Source: Shewanella seohaensis
GTDB taxonomy: Bacteria; Pseudomonadota; Gammaproteobacteria; Enterobacterales; Shewanellaceae
Direction of reading: 5' to 3'
Assembly: GCF_025449215.1 (NCBI RefSeq)
Contig: NZ_CP104900.1
Location: 496,001 to 560,000, forward strand
DNA length: 64,000 bases
The number at the start of each line of letters is the position of its first letter. Within the stretch, counting starts at the first letter, position 1. Under the pieces are notes generated by a model, which saw only the letters and a program-made list of their open reading frames with translations, was not told where the DNA came from and searched no databases. Made by a program: the position numbers and the translations under genes. This document shows positions 19,361 through 32,912 of this stretch, piece by piece.

Positions 19361-22300
19361 ATGTTGAAACCTAAGCTGACACCGCTTTATATCGCCCTGA
19401 TGCTTGGCCTTAGTTCCCATGCCGTACAGGCAACAGACGCCCCAAAAACCAGTTGGGACGTCAATGCGCCAGCCAATGCTCCACTAGAAAAGGTGACCAT
19501 AGATGTAACCGAAGGCACTTGGATGAACATCAGTGTCAGCCCAGATGGTAAAAATTTAGTGTTTGATTTACTGGGTGATATTTATCAAATCCCCGTCACG
19601 GGTGGAGAGGCAAAGCCATTAGCTCAAGGCATAGCCTGGCAAATGCAGCCCGTGTATAGCCCAGATGGTAAGCACATTGCCTTCACCTCAGATGCAGATG
19701 GTGGCGACAACATTTGGATTATGGATGCCGACGGCAGCAATCCACACACAGTCACGACGGAAACCTTTCGTTTACTCAACAGTCCTGCGTGGAGCCCTGA
19801 TTCACAATATTTAGTCGGTCGTAAGCATTTTACCGCCAGTCGCAGTTTAGGCGCCGGCGAAGTTTGGCTCTACCACGTCGCCGGTGGCGAAGGCGTTAAA
19901 CTGACCGAACGTCCTAACGATGAAAAGGATTTAGGGGAGCCAGCCTATTCACCCGATGGCCGCTATATCTATTTCAGTCAGGATGACACTCCTGGCAAAA
20001 CCTTCCATTATTCCAAAGACTCAGTGAACGGCATCTATAAAATCAAGCGTTACGATACCCAAACGGGTGATATTGAAATCTTGATCGAAGGGACTGGCGG
20101 AGCCATTCGCCCAACACCGAGTCCTGATGGCACCAAACTAGCATATATCAAGCGAGATGATTTCCAATCCTCTTTGTATTTACTCGATTTGAAATCCGGC
20201 GAAACGACTAAGCTGTACGGCGATTTAGATCGCGATATGCAAGAGACTTGGGCAATCCACGGCGTCTATCCCACCATGGCGTGGACTCAAGATAACAAAG
20301 ATATTTTTTCTGGGCTAAAGGCAAAATCAATCGCCTGAATGTGACCAATAAAACGGTCACCAACATTCCCTTCAGTGTCAAAACCCAGCTAGACGTGCAG
20401 CCTTCAGTACGCTTTAAACAAGATATTGATAAGGATGTATTCGACGTAAAAATGCTGCGAATGGCGCAAGTTTCACCGGATGGCAGCAAGGTCGCCTTCG
20501 AAGCTTTAGGTAAAATCTGGTTGAAGACGCTTCCCGATGGCAAGATATCACGCTTAACCGAGTTAGGTAATGACATTGAAGAACTCTATCCCCTGTGGTC
20601 GCGTGATGGCAAAAATATTGTCTTCACAACTTGGAATGACCAAGACCAAGGCACAGTACAAGTGATCAGTGCTAAAGGTGGCAAAGCGAAACAACTTACC
20701 ACTGAGCCAGGAAAATACGTCGAGCCCACCTTTTCTCCCGATGGCGAACTTGTGGTGTATCGTAAAACCCAAGGTGGACACCTCACGCCTCGCACTTGGT
20801 CGCAAGAACCCGGCCTGTACAAGGTTGATTTAAAAACCAAACAAAATAAGAAAATCTCCGCAGAGGGTTATCAAGCACAATTCGGCGCTTCGGCAGACCG
20901 CATTTTCTTTATAAACACTGGTGAAAACGACACGCCACAGCTTGCCTCAATTAACCTAGATGGTTTTGATAAGCGCGTTCACTACAGCAGTAAGCATGCA
21001 ACGGAATTTAGAGTTTCACCCGACGGCGAACAACTGGCCTTTGCCGAGCGTTTTAAAGTTTGGGTTACCCCTTTGCTAAACATGGTGAAACGGTTGAAAT
21101 CGGCCCTAACGCCAGCAATCTTCCCGTCACACAGTTAAGTGTGCGAGCTGGCGAAAGCATCAGCTGGAATAGCAAGAGTAACCAACTCTATTGGACTCTT
21201 GGCCCAGAACTGTACCAAGCCAATGTTGATTCCCAGTATCTTAAAAAGGACGAGCAAGCTAAGCCAAGCATTATCAACTTAGGCTTTACCGAAAAGGCAG
21301 ATGTTCCACGTGGCACAGTCGCCTTTGTTGGCGGCAAAGTGATCACTATGGAAAATGACCAAGTCATCGATAAGGGTGTAGTGGTCGTCAAAGACAATCA
21401 TATTCTAACCGTTGGCGATGCGAATGCGTCAATTCCAAAGGATGCACAAGTCATCGATATAAGTGGCAAATCCATTATGCCTGGTTTGTTCGATGCGCAT
21501 GCCCATGGTGCCCAGGCCGATGATGAAATCGTGCCACAACAAAACTGGGCACTCTACTCTGGATTATCCTTAGGCGTGACAACTATCCATGATCCGTCAA
21601 ACGATACCACTGAGATTTTTGCCGCCTCGGAACAGCAAAAAGCAGGTCACATCGTTGGTCCACGGATTTTCTCGACTGGAACAATTCTCTATGGCGCAAA
21701 TGCTCCCGGCTACACCTCACATATCGACTCACTCGATGATGCGAAATTCCATTTAGAGCGACTCAAAAAAGTTGGTGCCTTTAGCGTTAAGAGCTACAAC
21801 CAACCGCGTCGTAATCAAAGACAACAGGTTATCGCCGCTGCTCGCGAACTCGAAATGATGGTCGTGCCAGAGGGTGGCAGCTTGCTACAACATAACCTGA
21901 CCATGGTTGCCGATGGCCATACAACCGTAGAACACTCATTACCCGTGGCAAATATTTATAACGATATTAAACAGTTCTGGAGCCAAACTAAGGTCGGTTA
22001 CACTCCAACCTTAGTCGTCGCCTACGGCGGTATCTCGGGTGAAAACTATTGGTATGATAAGACCGATGTGTGGGCACATCCGCGCCTGTCGATGTATGTT
22101 CCAAGCGATATCTTGCAGGCTCGCTCAATGCGTCGTCCCCACGCCCCAGACAGTCACTACAACCATTTTAATGTTGCGAAAGTGGCTAATGAGTTCAATA
22201 AGCTAGGTGTGCATTCCAATATTGGCGCCCACGGTCAGCGTGAAGGGTTAGCAGCACATTGGGAAATGTGGATGTTCGCCCAAGGCGGTATGAGCAATAT

Positions 22301-22547
22301 GGATGTACTCAAAACAGCGACCATCAACCCAGCCACTACCTTCGGTCTGGAGCATCAACTTGGCTCGATTAAGACAGGTAAGCTTGCGGACTTAATCGTA
22401 ATCGATGGCAACCCATTAGCGGATATTCGAGTCACAGATAAAGTCACTTACACCATGGTCAATGGTAAGTTGTTCGACGCTGAGTCGATGAACCAGCTCA
22501 ATGGTAACAAGCAACAGCGTAAACCTTTCTTCTTCGAGAAAATCTAA
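19361..22547 (+). CDS. Secreted TolB-propeller / amidohydrolase fusion protein (two apparent frameshifts)
   Basis: Large exported protein, about 1062 residues when restored. Signal peptide LTPLYIALMLGLSSHAVQA, then TolB/PD40 beta-propeller repeats (SPDGKNLVFD, SPDGKHIAFTSDADGGDNIW, SPDGRYIYFS, SPDGTKLAYI, SPDGEQLAFAE), then a metal-dependent amidohydrolase domain starting near GKSIMPGLFDAHAHG (HxH metal site), ending with ATINPATTFGLEHQLGSIKTGKLADLIVID. The frame breaks in the T run at 20304-20309 (one T missing; gives DIFFWAKGKINRLNV) and at 21072-21074 (one T missing; gives VTPFAKHGETVEI). Both are homopolymer losses, so one intact gene is likely. Substrate unknown; relatives are annotated as imidazolonepropionase-like or prolidase-like. 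Confidence 0.87.
21302..21317. other. parS-like sequence inside the amidohydrolase gene
   Basis: TGTTCCACGTGGCACA, 15 of 16 bases of the parS core found at 18294 and 22576, encoding part of DVPRGTVAF. It may be chance; it is less symmetrical than the other sites. Confidence 0.4.
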
Positions 22548-22567
22548 TCTCTACAAGGTGAAATAAC

Positions 22568-22599
22568 AAAAGGCATGTTCCACGTGGAACATGCCTTTT
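22568..22599. terminator. parS site 2 embedded in a terminator-like palindrome
   Basis: A 32-bp perfect palindrome: arm AAAAGGCA, core TGTTCCACGTGGAACA (22576-22591, a perfect parS), arm TGCCTTTT followed by more T. It sits between the convergent amidohydrolase and tag genes, 21 bases after the first. The stem plus T run fits a bidirectional intrinsic terminator, while the core fits a ParB site. Confidence 0.85.
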
Positions 22600-22632
22600 T
22601 ATTTTTGATTTTAGCTCTATAAAATAAGTGAC

Positions 22633-23207
22633 TTATTTGCCGCCACAGCAAGCATCATAGGCGATGCAATCAACTAGATGATCGTTCACCATTCCCACTG
22701 CCTGCATAAAAGCATAACAAATCGTTGGGCCGACAAAGTTAAAGCCGAGTTTTTTAACGCCTTGGACATGGCCTCTGACTCAGGCGTCTGTGCTGGAACC
22801 TGCGACATGGAAGTAAAATGATTCACCATAGGCTTACCACCAACAAAGCTCCACAGAAATTCAGCAAAATCTTTGCCATCCGCTGTGTAGGCTAAGTAGC
22901 CTTTTGCATTACGAATAATCGAATGGATCTTAAGGCGATTACGAACAATACCAGGATTGTTCATCAATTCCTCTACCTTAGCATCGTCGAAAGTTGCAAT
23001 CACTGCGGGTTCAAAATCCGCAAAGGCTTGTTCGTAATTTTGTTGTTTCTTTAAGATAGTAATCCAAGACAACCCAGCTTGTTGCCCATCTAAACAGAGC
23101 TTGGCAAATAACTCCTTCGAATCATAAACTGGGCGCCCCCACACCTTATCGTGGTACTCACGATACAAGGGATCATCGCTGACCCAATTACAGCGGATTT
23201 CTTCCAT
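22633..23207 (-). CDS. tag: DNA-3-methyladenine glycosylase I (apparent frameshift)
   Basis: Excises 3-methyladenine from DNA as the first step of base-excision repair. RCNWVSDDPLYREYHDKVWG (zinc-ligand Cys and His at the N-terminus), LCLDGQQAGLSW (catalytic Glu position replaced by the family LDGxQAGLSW pattern) and FLWSFVGGKP are typical. The frame breaks at the T run 22750-22755 on the plus strand: one more base gives ALKKLGFNFVGPTICYAFMQ and then DHLVDCIAYDACCGGK, which supplies the C-terminal zinc His/Cys ligands and a 191-residue protein. Homopolymer loss, probably a sequencing error. Confidence 0.92.
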
Positions 23208-23325
23208 GGCCTATCTACCTTAACGTTTTAACGAAGAAGGTAAAAAATAACCTACATAAGCAGAGATCTACAAGGTATAATCGAAACCATTTTCTATTAA
23301 AGCTGACGGCAGTAGACAAGTAGAC

Positions 23326-24231
23326 ATGACGACGAAACACGACGTAAAAACATTTCAGGGTTTCATTCTAACCCTACAGGAATATTGGGCGCAGCAAGGC
23401 TGTGCAATCGTTCAACCTTTAGATATGGAAGTCGGTGCGGGTACATTCCACCCACAAACTTTCCTACGCTCTCTAGGGCCTGAGCCAATGAGCAGTGCCT
23501 ATGTGCAGCCATCGCGCCGCCCTACCGACGGCCGTTACGGTGAAAACCCAAACCGTCTGCAGCACTACTACCAATTCCAAGTCGTGTTAAAACCGTCACC
23601 GGATAATATCCAAGAACTCTATTTAGGTTCTCTGCAAGCCCTTGGTATTGATACACAAATCCATGATATCCGTTTTGTGGAAGACAACTGGGAATCACCA
23701 ACGCTCGGCGCTTGGGGTCTGGGTTGGGAAGTCTGGTTAAACGGCATGGAAGTGACTCAGTTTACTTACTTCCAACAGGTCGGCGGCTTAGAGTGTAGCC
23801 CTGTCACGGGTGAGATCACCTACGGTTTAGAGCGTCTCGCCATGTATATCCAAGGTGTGGATAGCGTATACGACCTCGTATGGACCGATGGCCCAATGGG
23901 TCGCATCACCTACGGCGATGTGTTCCACCAAAACGAAGTTGAGCAATCGACCTATAACTTTGAGCACGCAGACGTCGACTTTATGTTTGCCCTGTTCGAT
24001 CAATGCGAAAAGATGTGTCAGCACTTATTGTCGCTTGAAAAACCATTACCTCTGCCAGCCTATGAGCAAGTGATGAAAGCCTCGCACGCCTTCAACCTGC
24101 TCGATGCACGCCACGCCATTTCAGTGACTGAACGTCAGCGTTATATCCTACGCGTTCGTACTATGGCTAAAGCCGTTGCTGAATCCTATTATCAGGCACG
24201 CGAAGCGCTTGGCTTCCCAATGTGTAAGTAG
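23326..24231 (+). CDS. glyQ: Glycine-tRNA ligase alpha subunit
   Basis: Class II aminoacyl-tRNA synthetase subunit carrying the glycine-activating site of the bacterial alpha2-beta2 enzyme. 301 residues. Typical stretches: [59 protein letters not shown] and [17 protein letters not shown]. Intact, with glyS 9 bases downstream. Confidence 0.98.
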
Positions 24232-24240
24232 AGGTAACAC

Positions 24241-26307
24241 ATGAATTTTGAAAACTTACTCATCGAGTTAGGCACTGAAGAATTACCGCCAAAGGCGCTG
24301 CGTAAACTGGCTGAGTCTTTCTTAGCGAACTTCACCGAAGAATTAACCAAAGCCGATTTAGCTTTTAAATCAGCTATTTGGTACGCTGCGCCCCGCCGTT
24401 TAGCCATTAATGTGACTGAACTGGCGATTGCTCAAGCGGACAAAATCGTTGAAAAACGCGGCCCAGCTGTCAGCTCAGCATTCGATGCCGAAGGAAAACC
24501 AACGAAAGCCGCTGAAGGCTGGGCACGTGGTAACGGCATTACCGTTGACCAAGCTGAGCGTTTGGTGACCGACAAAGGTGAATGGCTGGTTTATAACGCC
24601 AAAGTAGAAGGCGTTGAAACCAAGAGCTTAATCGCTGCTATGGCACAACGTGCTTTAGATAAGTTACCTATTCCTAAGCCAATGCGCTGGGGAAGCAGCA
24701 AGACACAATTCATTCGCCCTGTTCACACCGCCACTATGTTGTTAGGCAGTGAATTAATCGAAGGTGAATTACTCGGCATTAAGTCGGCACGCAATGTTCG
24801 TGGCCACCGCTTTATGGGGACCGGCTTCGAGCTTGACCATGCAGACAACTACCTGACACTGCTGAAAGAAAAAGGTAAAGTCATCGCCGACTACGAAAGC
24901 CGTAAAGCCTTAATCAAAGCCGATGCAGAAAAAGCGGCCGCTAAGATTGGTGGCACCGCCGATATCGAAGACGACCTGCTGGAAGAAGTCACCTCTTTAG
25001 TTGAATGGCCAGTCGTATTAACCGCAAGCTTTGAAGAAAAGTTCTTGAACGTACCTTCAGAAGCCTTGGTTTATACGATGAAGGGCGATCAGAAATACTT
25101 CCCAGTATTCGATGATGCCGGTAAGTTACTGCCAAACTTCATCTTTGTCGCGAACATCGAATCAAAAGATCCGGCACAAATCATTGCAGGTAACGAGAAA
25201 GTAGTTCGTCCACGCTTGGCCGATGCCGAGTTCTTCTTCAATACCGACAAAAAACACACGCTGGAATCACGTTTACCAAGTCTTGAGACCGTCTTGTTCC
25301 AACAACAACTCGGCACCTTAAAAGACAAAGTCACTCGTATCTCTGCCCTAGCCGCTTTTATTGCCGAGCAAACTGGCACTAACGCCGTTGATGCCGCCCG
25401 TGCTGGTTTATTGTCTAAAACAGACTTAATGACCAATATGGTGATGGAGTTTACCGATACTCAAGGCACTATGGGCATGCATTACGCCCGTCTAGACGGT
25501 GAAACTGAAGCCGTAGCCTTGGCGATGGAAGAACAATACAAGCCAAAATTCTCTGGCGATACGGTTCCGACGGCAGCGGTATCTTGCGCAGTAGCTTTAG
25601 CGGATAAACTCGACACCTTAGTGGGTATCTTCGGTATCGGTCAGGCACCTAAGGGCGCTGCCGACCCATTCGCACTACGCCGCGCCGCTATCGGTGTGCT
25701 ACGCATTATCGTTGAGAACAAATTGCCATTAGACTTAGTGACCCTGATTGCTAAGGCTCAAGAGCTCCATGGCACTAACTTAAGCAACGCGAATGCAAGC
25801 GATGAAGTGCTTGAGTTCTTAATGGCGCGTTTCCGTGCTTGGTACCAAGATAAAGGTATCGATGTTGACGTGATCCTCGCCGTATTAGCACGTCGCCCAA
25901 CTCGCCCAGCTGATTTTGATAGCCGTATCAATGCGGTATCACACTTCAGAAGCTTAGAAGCTTCTAGCGCTCTGGCAGCGGCGAATAAGCGTGTGTCTAA
26001 CATTCTGGCGAAAGTGGAAGGCGAATTACCTACAGCAATTAATTCGGCTCTGTTAGCCGAAACCGCAGAACAAGCATTAGCCGCTAAGCTTGCCGAACTG
26101 CAGCCTCAACTCGCTCCGCTGTTTGCAAATGCTGATTACCAACAGGCATTAACGCTGCTGTCGAGCTTACGTGAAAGCGTTGACCAGTTCTTCGAAGACG
26201 TGATGGTTATGGCGGATGAAGAAGCATTGAAAAACAACCGTTTAGCACTGCTTAATAACCTACGTGAGCAGTTCTTACATGTTGCGGATATTTCTCTGCT
26301 TCAGTAA
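24241..26307 (+). CDS. glyS: Glycine-tRNA ligase beta subunit
   Basis: tRNA-binding and editing-type subunit of glycyl-tRNA synthetase, 688 residues, usual length. N-terminus [22 protein letters not shown] and the internal GRFMGTGF-like, [21 protein letters not shown] and [29 protein letters not shown] segments are diagnostic; the last 100 residues form the anticodon-binding helical domain. GAGG ribosome site before ATG. Intact. Confidence 0.98.
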   Translation: MNFENLLIELGTEELPPKALRKLAESFLANFTEELTKADLAFKSAIWYAAPRRLAINVTELAIAQADKIVEKRGPAVSSAFDAEGKPTKAAEGWARGNGITVDQAERLVTDKGEWLVYNAKVEGVETKSLIAAMAQRALDKLPIPKPMRWGSSKTQFIRPVHTATMLLGSELIEGELLGIKSARNVRGHRFMGTGFELDHADNYLTLLKEKGKVIADYESRKALIKADAEKAAAKIGGTADIEDDLLEEVTSLVEWPVVLTASFEEKFLNVPSEALVYTMKGDQKYFPVFDDAGKLLPNFIFVANIESKDPAQIIAGNEKVVRPRLADAEFFFNTDKKHTLESRLPSLETVLFQQQLGTLKDKVTRISALAAFIAEQTGTNAVDAARAGLLSKTDLMTNMVMEFTDTQGTMGMHYARLDGETEAVALAMEEQYKPKFSGDTVPTAAVSCAVALADKLDTLVGIFGIGQAPKGAADPFALRRAAIGVLRIIVENKLPLDLVTLIAKAQELHGTNLSNANASDEVLEFLMARFRAWYQDKGIDVDVILAVLARRPTRPADFDSRINAVSHFRSLEASSALAAANKRVSNILAKVEGELPTAINSALLAETAEQALAAKLAELQPQLAPLFANADYQQALTLLSSLRESVDQFFEDVMVMADEEALKNNRLALLNNLREQFLHVADISLLQ

Positions 26308-26323
26308 GTCGCACGTTAGAGTA

Positions 26324-26360
26324 CCAATAAAAAACGCGCTTTTAGCGCGTTTTTTATTGG
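26324..26360. terminator. Bidirectional terminator, glyQS / HDOD gene
   Basis: 17-bp perfect inverted repeat (CCAATAAAAAACGCGCT and its complement) around a TTT loop, with T runs on both strands, between convergent genes. Confidence 0.92.
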
Positions 26361-26370
26361 TTGCAATATA

Positions 26371-27414
26371 TTAAAACTGCTGAAGTTTTTCGTGCAATGC
26401 TTCGAATTGAGCGGGTTCCAGTCCAACCAAGGCTAACAAGTTGCTCAGCATGTCAGCAGGCAATTTACCCGCTTGCTGCAGCATCGAAATCTCACTGATG
26501 ATATTGGCGCGCCAAACCACAGCGGCAATTCCTTCATTCGGCCGAGTATGGACATGGGCTAATTTATCCAGCTCAGTTTCAAAGGTACTTGGCAATTGCC
26601 AATGCTTTGCCAACAAAGCACTTAAAGTGAGTGATTTGGCCGTCATCACTTGTCGGAATAACCAAGAATTTGGCTGCTCCCCAGGTTCTGCTTGTACAAA
26701 GGCATCGAGTAGCATTTTAAAGATGGCGAGCTTACCCACATCATGCAGTAATCCTAATAGGAATGCGGTGTCTCTATCTTCTTCACTCAGTTCACTGGTT
26801 AAAAAGGCTACCTGCATCGAATGACGCCAAATTTCGGCACCAAAGCGTCGAAAATAAATGGGTTTAATATCTAGCATCTCACGCACTAGGCAGCTCGTTA
26901 CAAAGCGGCGTAACTGTTCACGGCCTAGTTGCACTAAGGCCTGCTGCAGGCTTGTTACCTCTCGGTCGCCACGCTTAAAAGCCGGTGAGTTACACAGTTT
27001 AAGCACTTCGACGCTCAGTAAGGGATCTTTCTCGATTAACGCCAACAAGTCCTTAGTATCAAACTGTGGCTCAGCTAATTTACGATCTAATTCCAAAACC
27101 TTTGAGGGAAGCTTAAGCACTTTTTCGGCTATCACTTGTGGCGATGCTAAGGCGAGTTCTATTTCAGCCATGACGCGCCGTTCAAGGTTATTGGCAACAC
27201 CACCAGCATCTTTGGTTCTAGCCGGAAATAACAGGCTGTAAAACAGTGCCGCAAGATCAATACTCACAGAAGTATCCTGCGGCTCTTCCGGCTGTTGCTT
27301 ACCAGAGACGGCCGTTACCGGTTTGCTGAGATCGGTTTGACTAAAGCTTTTAGGTCGCTCAAGAATAGTCTGTTCACGAATATTAAAGATTTTATTAAAT
27401 ATGGACTTAATCAA
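26371..27414 (-). CDS. HDOD domain protein
   Basis: 347 residues. A low-complexity N-terminal 80 residues (IREQTILERPKSFSQTDLSK) precedes an HDOD domain at about residues 105-310: LLALIEKDPLLSVEVLKLCNSPAF, SLQQALVQLGREQLRRFVTSCL and FLLGLLHDVGKLAIF, which keeps an HD pair. HDOD proteins are output or scaffold domains in signalling, generally without proven phosphodiesterase activity. No GGDEF, EAL or receiver domain is fused. Single gene, convergent with glyS and separated from lysR by 155 bases. Function unknown. Confidence 0.85.
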   Translation of the reverse strand: MIKSIFNKIFNIREQTILERPKSFSQTDLSKPVTAVSGKQQPEEPQDTSVSIDLAALFYSLLFPARTKDAGGVANNLERRVMAEIELALASPQVIAEKVLKLPSKVLELDRKLAEPQFDTKDLLALIEKDPLLSVEVLKLCNSPAFKRGDREVTSLQQALVQLGREQLRRFVTSCLVREMLDIKPIYFRRFGAEIWRHSMQVAFLTSELSEEDRDTAFLLGLLHDVGKLAIFKMLLDAFVQAEPGEQPNSWLFRQVMTAKSLTLSALLAKHWQLPSTFETELDKLAHVHTRPNEGIAAVVWRANIISEISMLQQAGKLPADMLSNLLALVGLEPAQFEALHEKLQQF

Positions 27415-27553
27415 AATATCCTAACCTATAAGAATGGTGGTTACCGAGCCCGCATAGATTATCAGTCCATTGTGTTTGATATGCGAGGCTATTCGAATAA
27501 CGCGCCGTTTTAGTATATGCCCTCAAGCTTAAGGCTGCGTTAGATCATTAAAT

Positions 27554-27569
27554 TGTTTCACGTGAAACC
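27554..27569. other. parS site 3
   Basis: TGTTTCACGTGAAACC, 15 of 16 bases of the universal parS TGTTTCACGTGAAACA. It abuts the stop codon of the minus-strand lysR gene (27570-27572), about 14.7 kb from oriC. Confidence 0.85.
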
Positions 27570-28421
27570 TTATTCCAAGTAGCCTTGATAGCCCCGCGCA
27601 ATTTGCTTGGCCAACTCCGCATTTATGGGTGAGTAAGCTTTAGCGGAAATAACCAGCGCGACGGCGACCACAGGCAAAGGTGGAAGTGTTTCAGAATCAA
27701 TAATATTAAGAGGTGCCGATACACTGCATTCGGCCATGGCACTAATAGCCAAATCCTTAGCCACTATCGCTTTAAGAGCCGCAGCACTGCTGCTACAGGC
27801 CAACAACTGATAATGCCTATCTTGCTTCATCAATCCATCTAACGCCGCAATATAGAATTTACAATCCTTCTGGAAAAGCGCTATAGGTAACGGCTCGGCA
27901 TCACTCAAGTTCGAACCACTCGCGCTCACCCAAACGCCTTTCGAGGTTTGTAATAAGTAGCCTTCATCGGACTCGGGCAAACGAGTCACTATCGCCGCAT
28001 CGAGTTGCCCGGAATCCAGCATGATCCGCAGCTTTTGGCTTGAGGCGCAGGTAATTTGAAGATCGAGTTGCTTAATGTGACCATGTAACAACGCCACTAT
28101 CCGCGGTAACACGGATTCGGCATAGTCATCGGGACAACCTAAATGCAATTGCGTGCCGACTTGGGTCTGCTTAATGGTTGTGACCGTCTCATCGTGCAAT
28201 TGCAGTAATTGCTTAGCGTATAAGCCAAAACGTTGGCCTTCGGTAGATAAGACTAAGTTTCGCCCCTCTTTTACAAAAAGCGTTTTTCCCAGCTCTTGCT
28301 CTAAGCGCTTCATTTGCATACTGACGGCAGATTGAGTCTTATAGGTTTGCATTGCCGCACGGGTAAAACTCCCAGTATCGACAAATGCCACAAAACTGCG
28401 CAGCGCTTCTATATCCATCAT
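27570..28421 (-). CDS. LysR-family transcriptional regulator
   Basis: 283 residues. N-terminal winged helix: MDIEALRSFVAFVDTGSFTRAAMQTYKTQSAVSMQMKRLEQELGK-type pattern with TLFVKEGRNLVLSTEGQ; the rest is a periplasmic-binding-like effector domain (LHLGCPDDYAESVLPRI). Divergent from the glutathione transferase gene across about 120 bases, the usual place for a LysR target, so control of that gene is plausible. The ligand is unknown. Confidence 0.9.
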   Translation of the reverse strand: MMDIEALRSFVAFVDTGSFTRAAMQTYKTQSAVSMQMKRLEQELGKTLFVKEGRNLVLSTEGQRFGLYAKQLLQLHDETVTTIKQTQVGTQLHLGCPDDYAESVLPRIVALLHGHIKQLDLQITCASSQKLRIMLDSGQLDAAIVTRLPESDEGYLLQTSKGVWVSASGSNLSDAEPLPIALFQKDCKFYIAALDGLMKQDRHYQLLACSSSAAALKAIVAKDLAISAMAECSVSAPLNIIDSETLPPLPVVAVALVISAKAYSPINAELAKQIARGYQGYLE

Positions 28422-28544
28422 GTTTCCTATCTGAGGTCAGTCTATCTATTCATTTTGCTGATAGATAACATCAAATCTATTCGTTAGTCATGCAAAGTAC
28501 AAGCGCCTATATTGATAAACACAACCCCAAACAGGAAGGTGAAA

Positions 28545-29199
28545 ATGGAACTCTATATTGGCAATAAAAACTACTCTAGTTGGTCGCTCCGCGCTTGGTT
28601 TATGGCTGCAAAATCAGGTATTCAGTTCGATGAAATCCTATTACAGCTCGATACCGATAGCTTTTATCAGCGGCTCAAATCCATTTCGCCTACCCTAAAA
28701 GTTCCAACACTTATCGATGGAAATATCACGGTTTGGGATTCGCTGTCGATTTGCGAATATATCAACGATACTTATCTTTCAGGCTTAGCCTGGCCACAAG
28801 ACCCGAAAAAAGGCTAAGGCTCGCTCCTTCGCCTGTGAAATGCATTCAGGCTTTCATGCCCTGCGAAATGCCCTGCCGATGAATATCCGCGCCCATCGTT
28901 ATGTCGAATTAAGCCCTGCCGTGTTGCAAGATATTGCCCGCATCGACAGCATCTGGTCACAGCAAATGGCAGAGTTTGCCACCGCCCAAGGCACTTGGCT
29001 ATTTGGCAAGTGGTCGATAGCCGATATGATGTTTGCACCGGTTGTGATGCGCTTCTTCACCTATGAGATTGAAGTCTCCCAAGCGAGTCGAGCCTATATG
29101 GAATTTATCGTCAGCCAGCCAGAAATGCAGGCCTGGATACAAGCCGCCAAAGCCGAAACTGAAATCGTAGACGCCGACGAGGCTGGTGTTGATAGATAA
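28545..29199 (+). CDS. Glutathione S-transferase family protein (apparent frameshift)
   Basis: Thioredoxin-fold plus helical GST, about 217 residues restored. MELYIGNKNYSSWSLRAWFMA and TLKVPTLIDGNITVWDSLSICEYI form the N-terminal glutathione-binding domain; FACEMHSGFHALRNALPMNIR and GTWLFGKWSIADMMFAPVVMRF form the helical domain. I start at ATG 28545 because AGGAAGG lies before it. The frame breaks at the A run 28806-28811, which has one A too many: five A gives WPQDPKKAKARSFACEMH. A homopolymer insertion is the likely cause. Divergent from lysR. Confidence 0.9.
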
Positions 29200-29212
29200 T
29201 TTTCAACCAAAC

Positions 29213-29242
29213 AAAAAGGGAAAGCTAAGCTTTCCCTTTTTT
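29213..29242. terminator. Terminator between gst and gyrB
   Basis: GGGAAAGC, loop TAA, GCTTTCCC followed by six T, with A run before the stem, so it can serve both convergent genes. 13 bases after the gst stop. Confidence 0.88.
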
Positions 29243-29280
29243 ATCAATCACTAACGATATAAATGTTAAACGTCTGGATG

Positions 29281-31707
<2,427 letters not shown>

Positions 31708-31714
31708 TCAATGG

Positions 31715-32797
31715 TTATTCAATTACCGTTACACGTCCCTGTTCCACATGGAACATCCTACTGGGTGGCGTGTTTAACGAATCCATTATTGCCGCAGGCT
31801 CGATAGCGGTCACAAATACTTGCGCGCCTGTATCCACTAGCTGCTGCAGCAAGAGCTGCCTATGCTGTGCATCCAACTCTGATGGAAGATCATCCACCAG
31901 ATAAATACTGTTTTTATCTATTTGTTGTTTGAGCAACTTTCCCTGTGCAATACGCAGTGCACAGACTAATAATTTCAATTGACCACGGGACAGGGCATCC
32001 TGCGCCGGTAAACTACCTACACGAAGTCTGAGGTCAGCTTTATGGGGACCGCTGACGGTATGACCCGTAGCCAAATCTCTGGGATATTGGGATTCGAGAA
32101 GTTGTGCAAAATCCGTTTTGCTATCCCAACCTCGGGTAAAGGAAACCTTAACATCTACCTGAGGTAAAAACTCCCCGATTATACCCTTAAGTAGCTCATT
32201 TAACGAGCCTACATATCGCTTTCGTATTTCTGTGACCTGCTCGGTGTAACGGACAAACTCCCTATCCCAATATTGGATTTGATCATAGGAAGAATTATTT
32301 CTAAGCAATTGATTTCTTTGTTTTAGAACACGTCTTACATTCACCCATGCCGCATAAAACTGTGGGTCAGAATGAAAGGCGCCCCAATCGATAAACTGTC
32401 GACGGGATTTAGGACCTTCAAACAGGAGCGAAAAGCTTTCTGGCGTGATCACTTGGATAGGTAAAGTTTCGGCTAAGGTCGATAGCCGTTTCACCTTTTC
32501 CCCGTCGATTTTGACTTCGGTTTCGCCACTACGGAAACGTCGCAAGCCGATTTTACTGTCACCACGGGGTAAATTTAAGGTCGCAAACAGGGTTAACTTG
32601 TCCTGTTCGTTATTGATCACCCGTTGGGATAAATGACTGCGAAACGAACGCCCCATCCCAAGAAAGTAAATAGCCTCGAGTATACTGGTTTTGCCGCTGC
32701 CGTTTTGACCGTAAATCAGATTGATCCCTTCAGTCGGGCTCAGCTGCGCCAATTGAATATTGCGAAAAGAATCAATATTAAGACGGATAAGACTCAT
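31715..32797 (-). CDS. recF: DNA replication and repair protein RecF
   Basis: SMC-like ATPase that helps load RecA at single-strand gaps. 360 residues. Walker A is [15 protein letters not shown]; the ABC signature is in [15 protein letters not shown]; Walker B and D-loop are [18 protein letters not shown]. The C-terminal codons for RMFHVEQ contain a parS-like palindrome (31740-31755). Separated from dnaN by 162 bases holding a perfect hairpin, unlike the tighter spacing of the other genes in the operon. Confidence 0.97.
   Translation of the reverse strand: MSLIRLNIDSFRNIQLAQLSPTEGINLIYGQNGSGKTSILEAIYFLGMGRSFRSHLSQRVINNEQDKLTLFATLNLPRGDSKIGLRRFRSGETEVKIDGEKVKRLSTLAETLPIQVITPESFSLLFEGPKSRRQFIDWGAFHSDPQFYAAWVNVRRVLKQRNQLLRNNSSYDQIQYWDREFVRYTEQVTEIRKRYVGSLNELLKGIIGEFLPQVDVKVSFTRGWDSKTDFAQLLESQYPRDLATGHTVSGPHKADLRLRVGSLPAQDALSRGQLKLLVCALRIAQGKLLKQQIDKNSIYLVDDLPSELDAQHRQLLLQQLVDTGAQVFVTAIEPAAIMDSLNTPPSRMFHVEQGRVTVIE
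31740..31755. other. parS-like site 4, inside recF
   Basis: TGTTCCACATGGAACA, one base from the perfect parS at 18294 and 22576 and still nearly symmetrical. It encodes the MFHVEQ segment near the RecF C-terminus, 25 bases before the gene's end, about 10.5 kb from oriC. Confidence 0.65.
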
Positions 32798-32912
32798 GCA
32801 TTACTCATCAAACCGCATCGACGGCTTAGGCCAAGACTCAGAACAGTCATCATACCGCAATTCACATCCATCCGAGTAAATAAGGCAACAAAGGATAAAG
32901 GCTTGAAGACAT

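Noticed and set aside
19361..22547. Three separate genes (19361-20338, 20341-21138, 21060-22547)
   Set aside because: The pieces join through single T losses into one protein with continuous propeller repeats and only one signal peptide.
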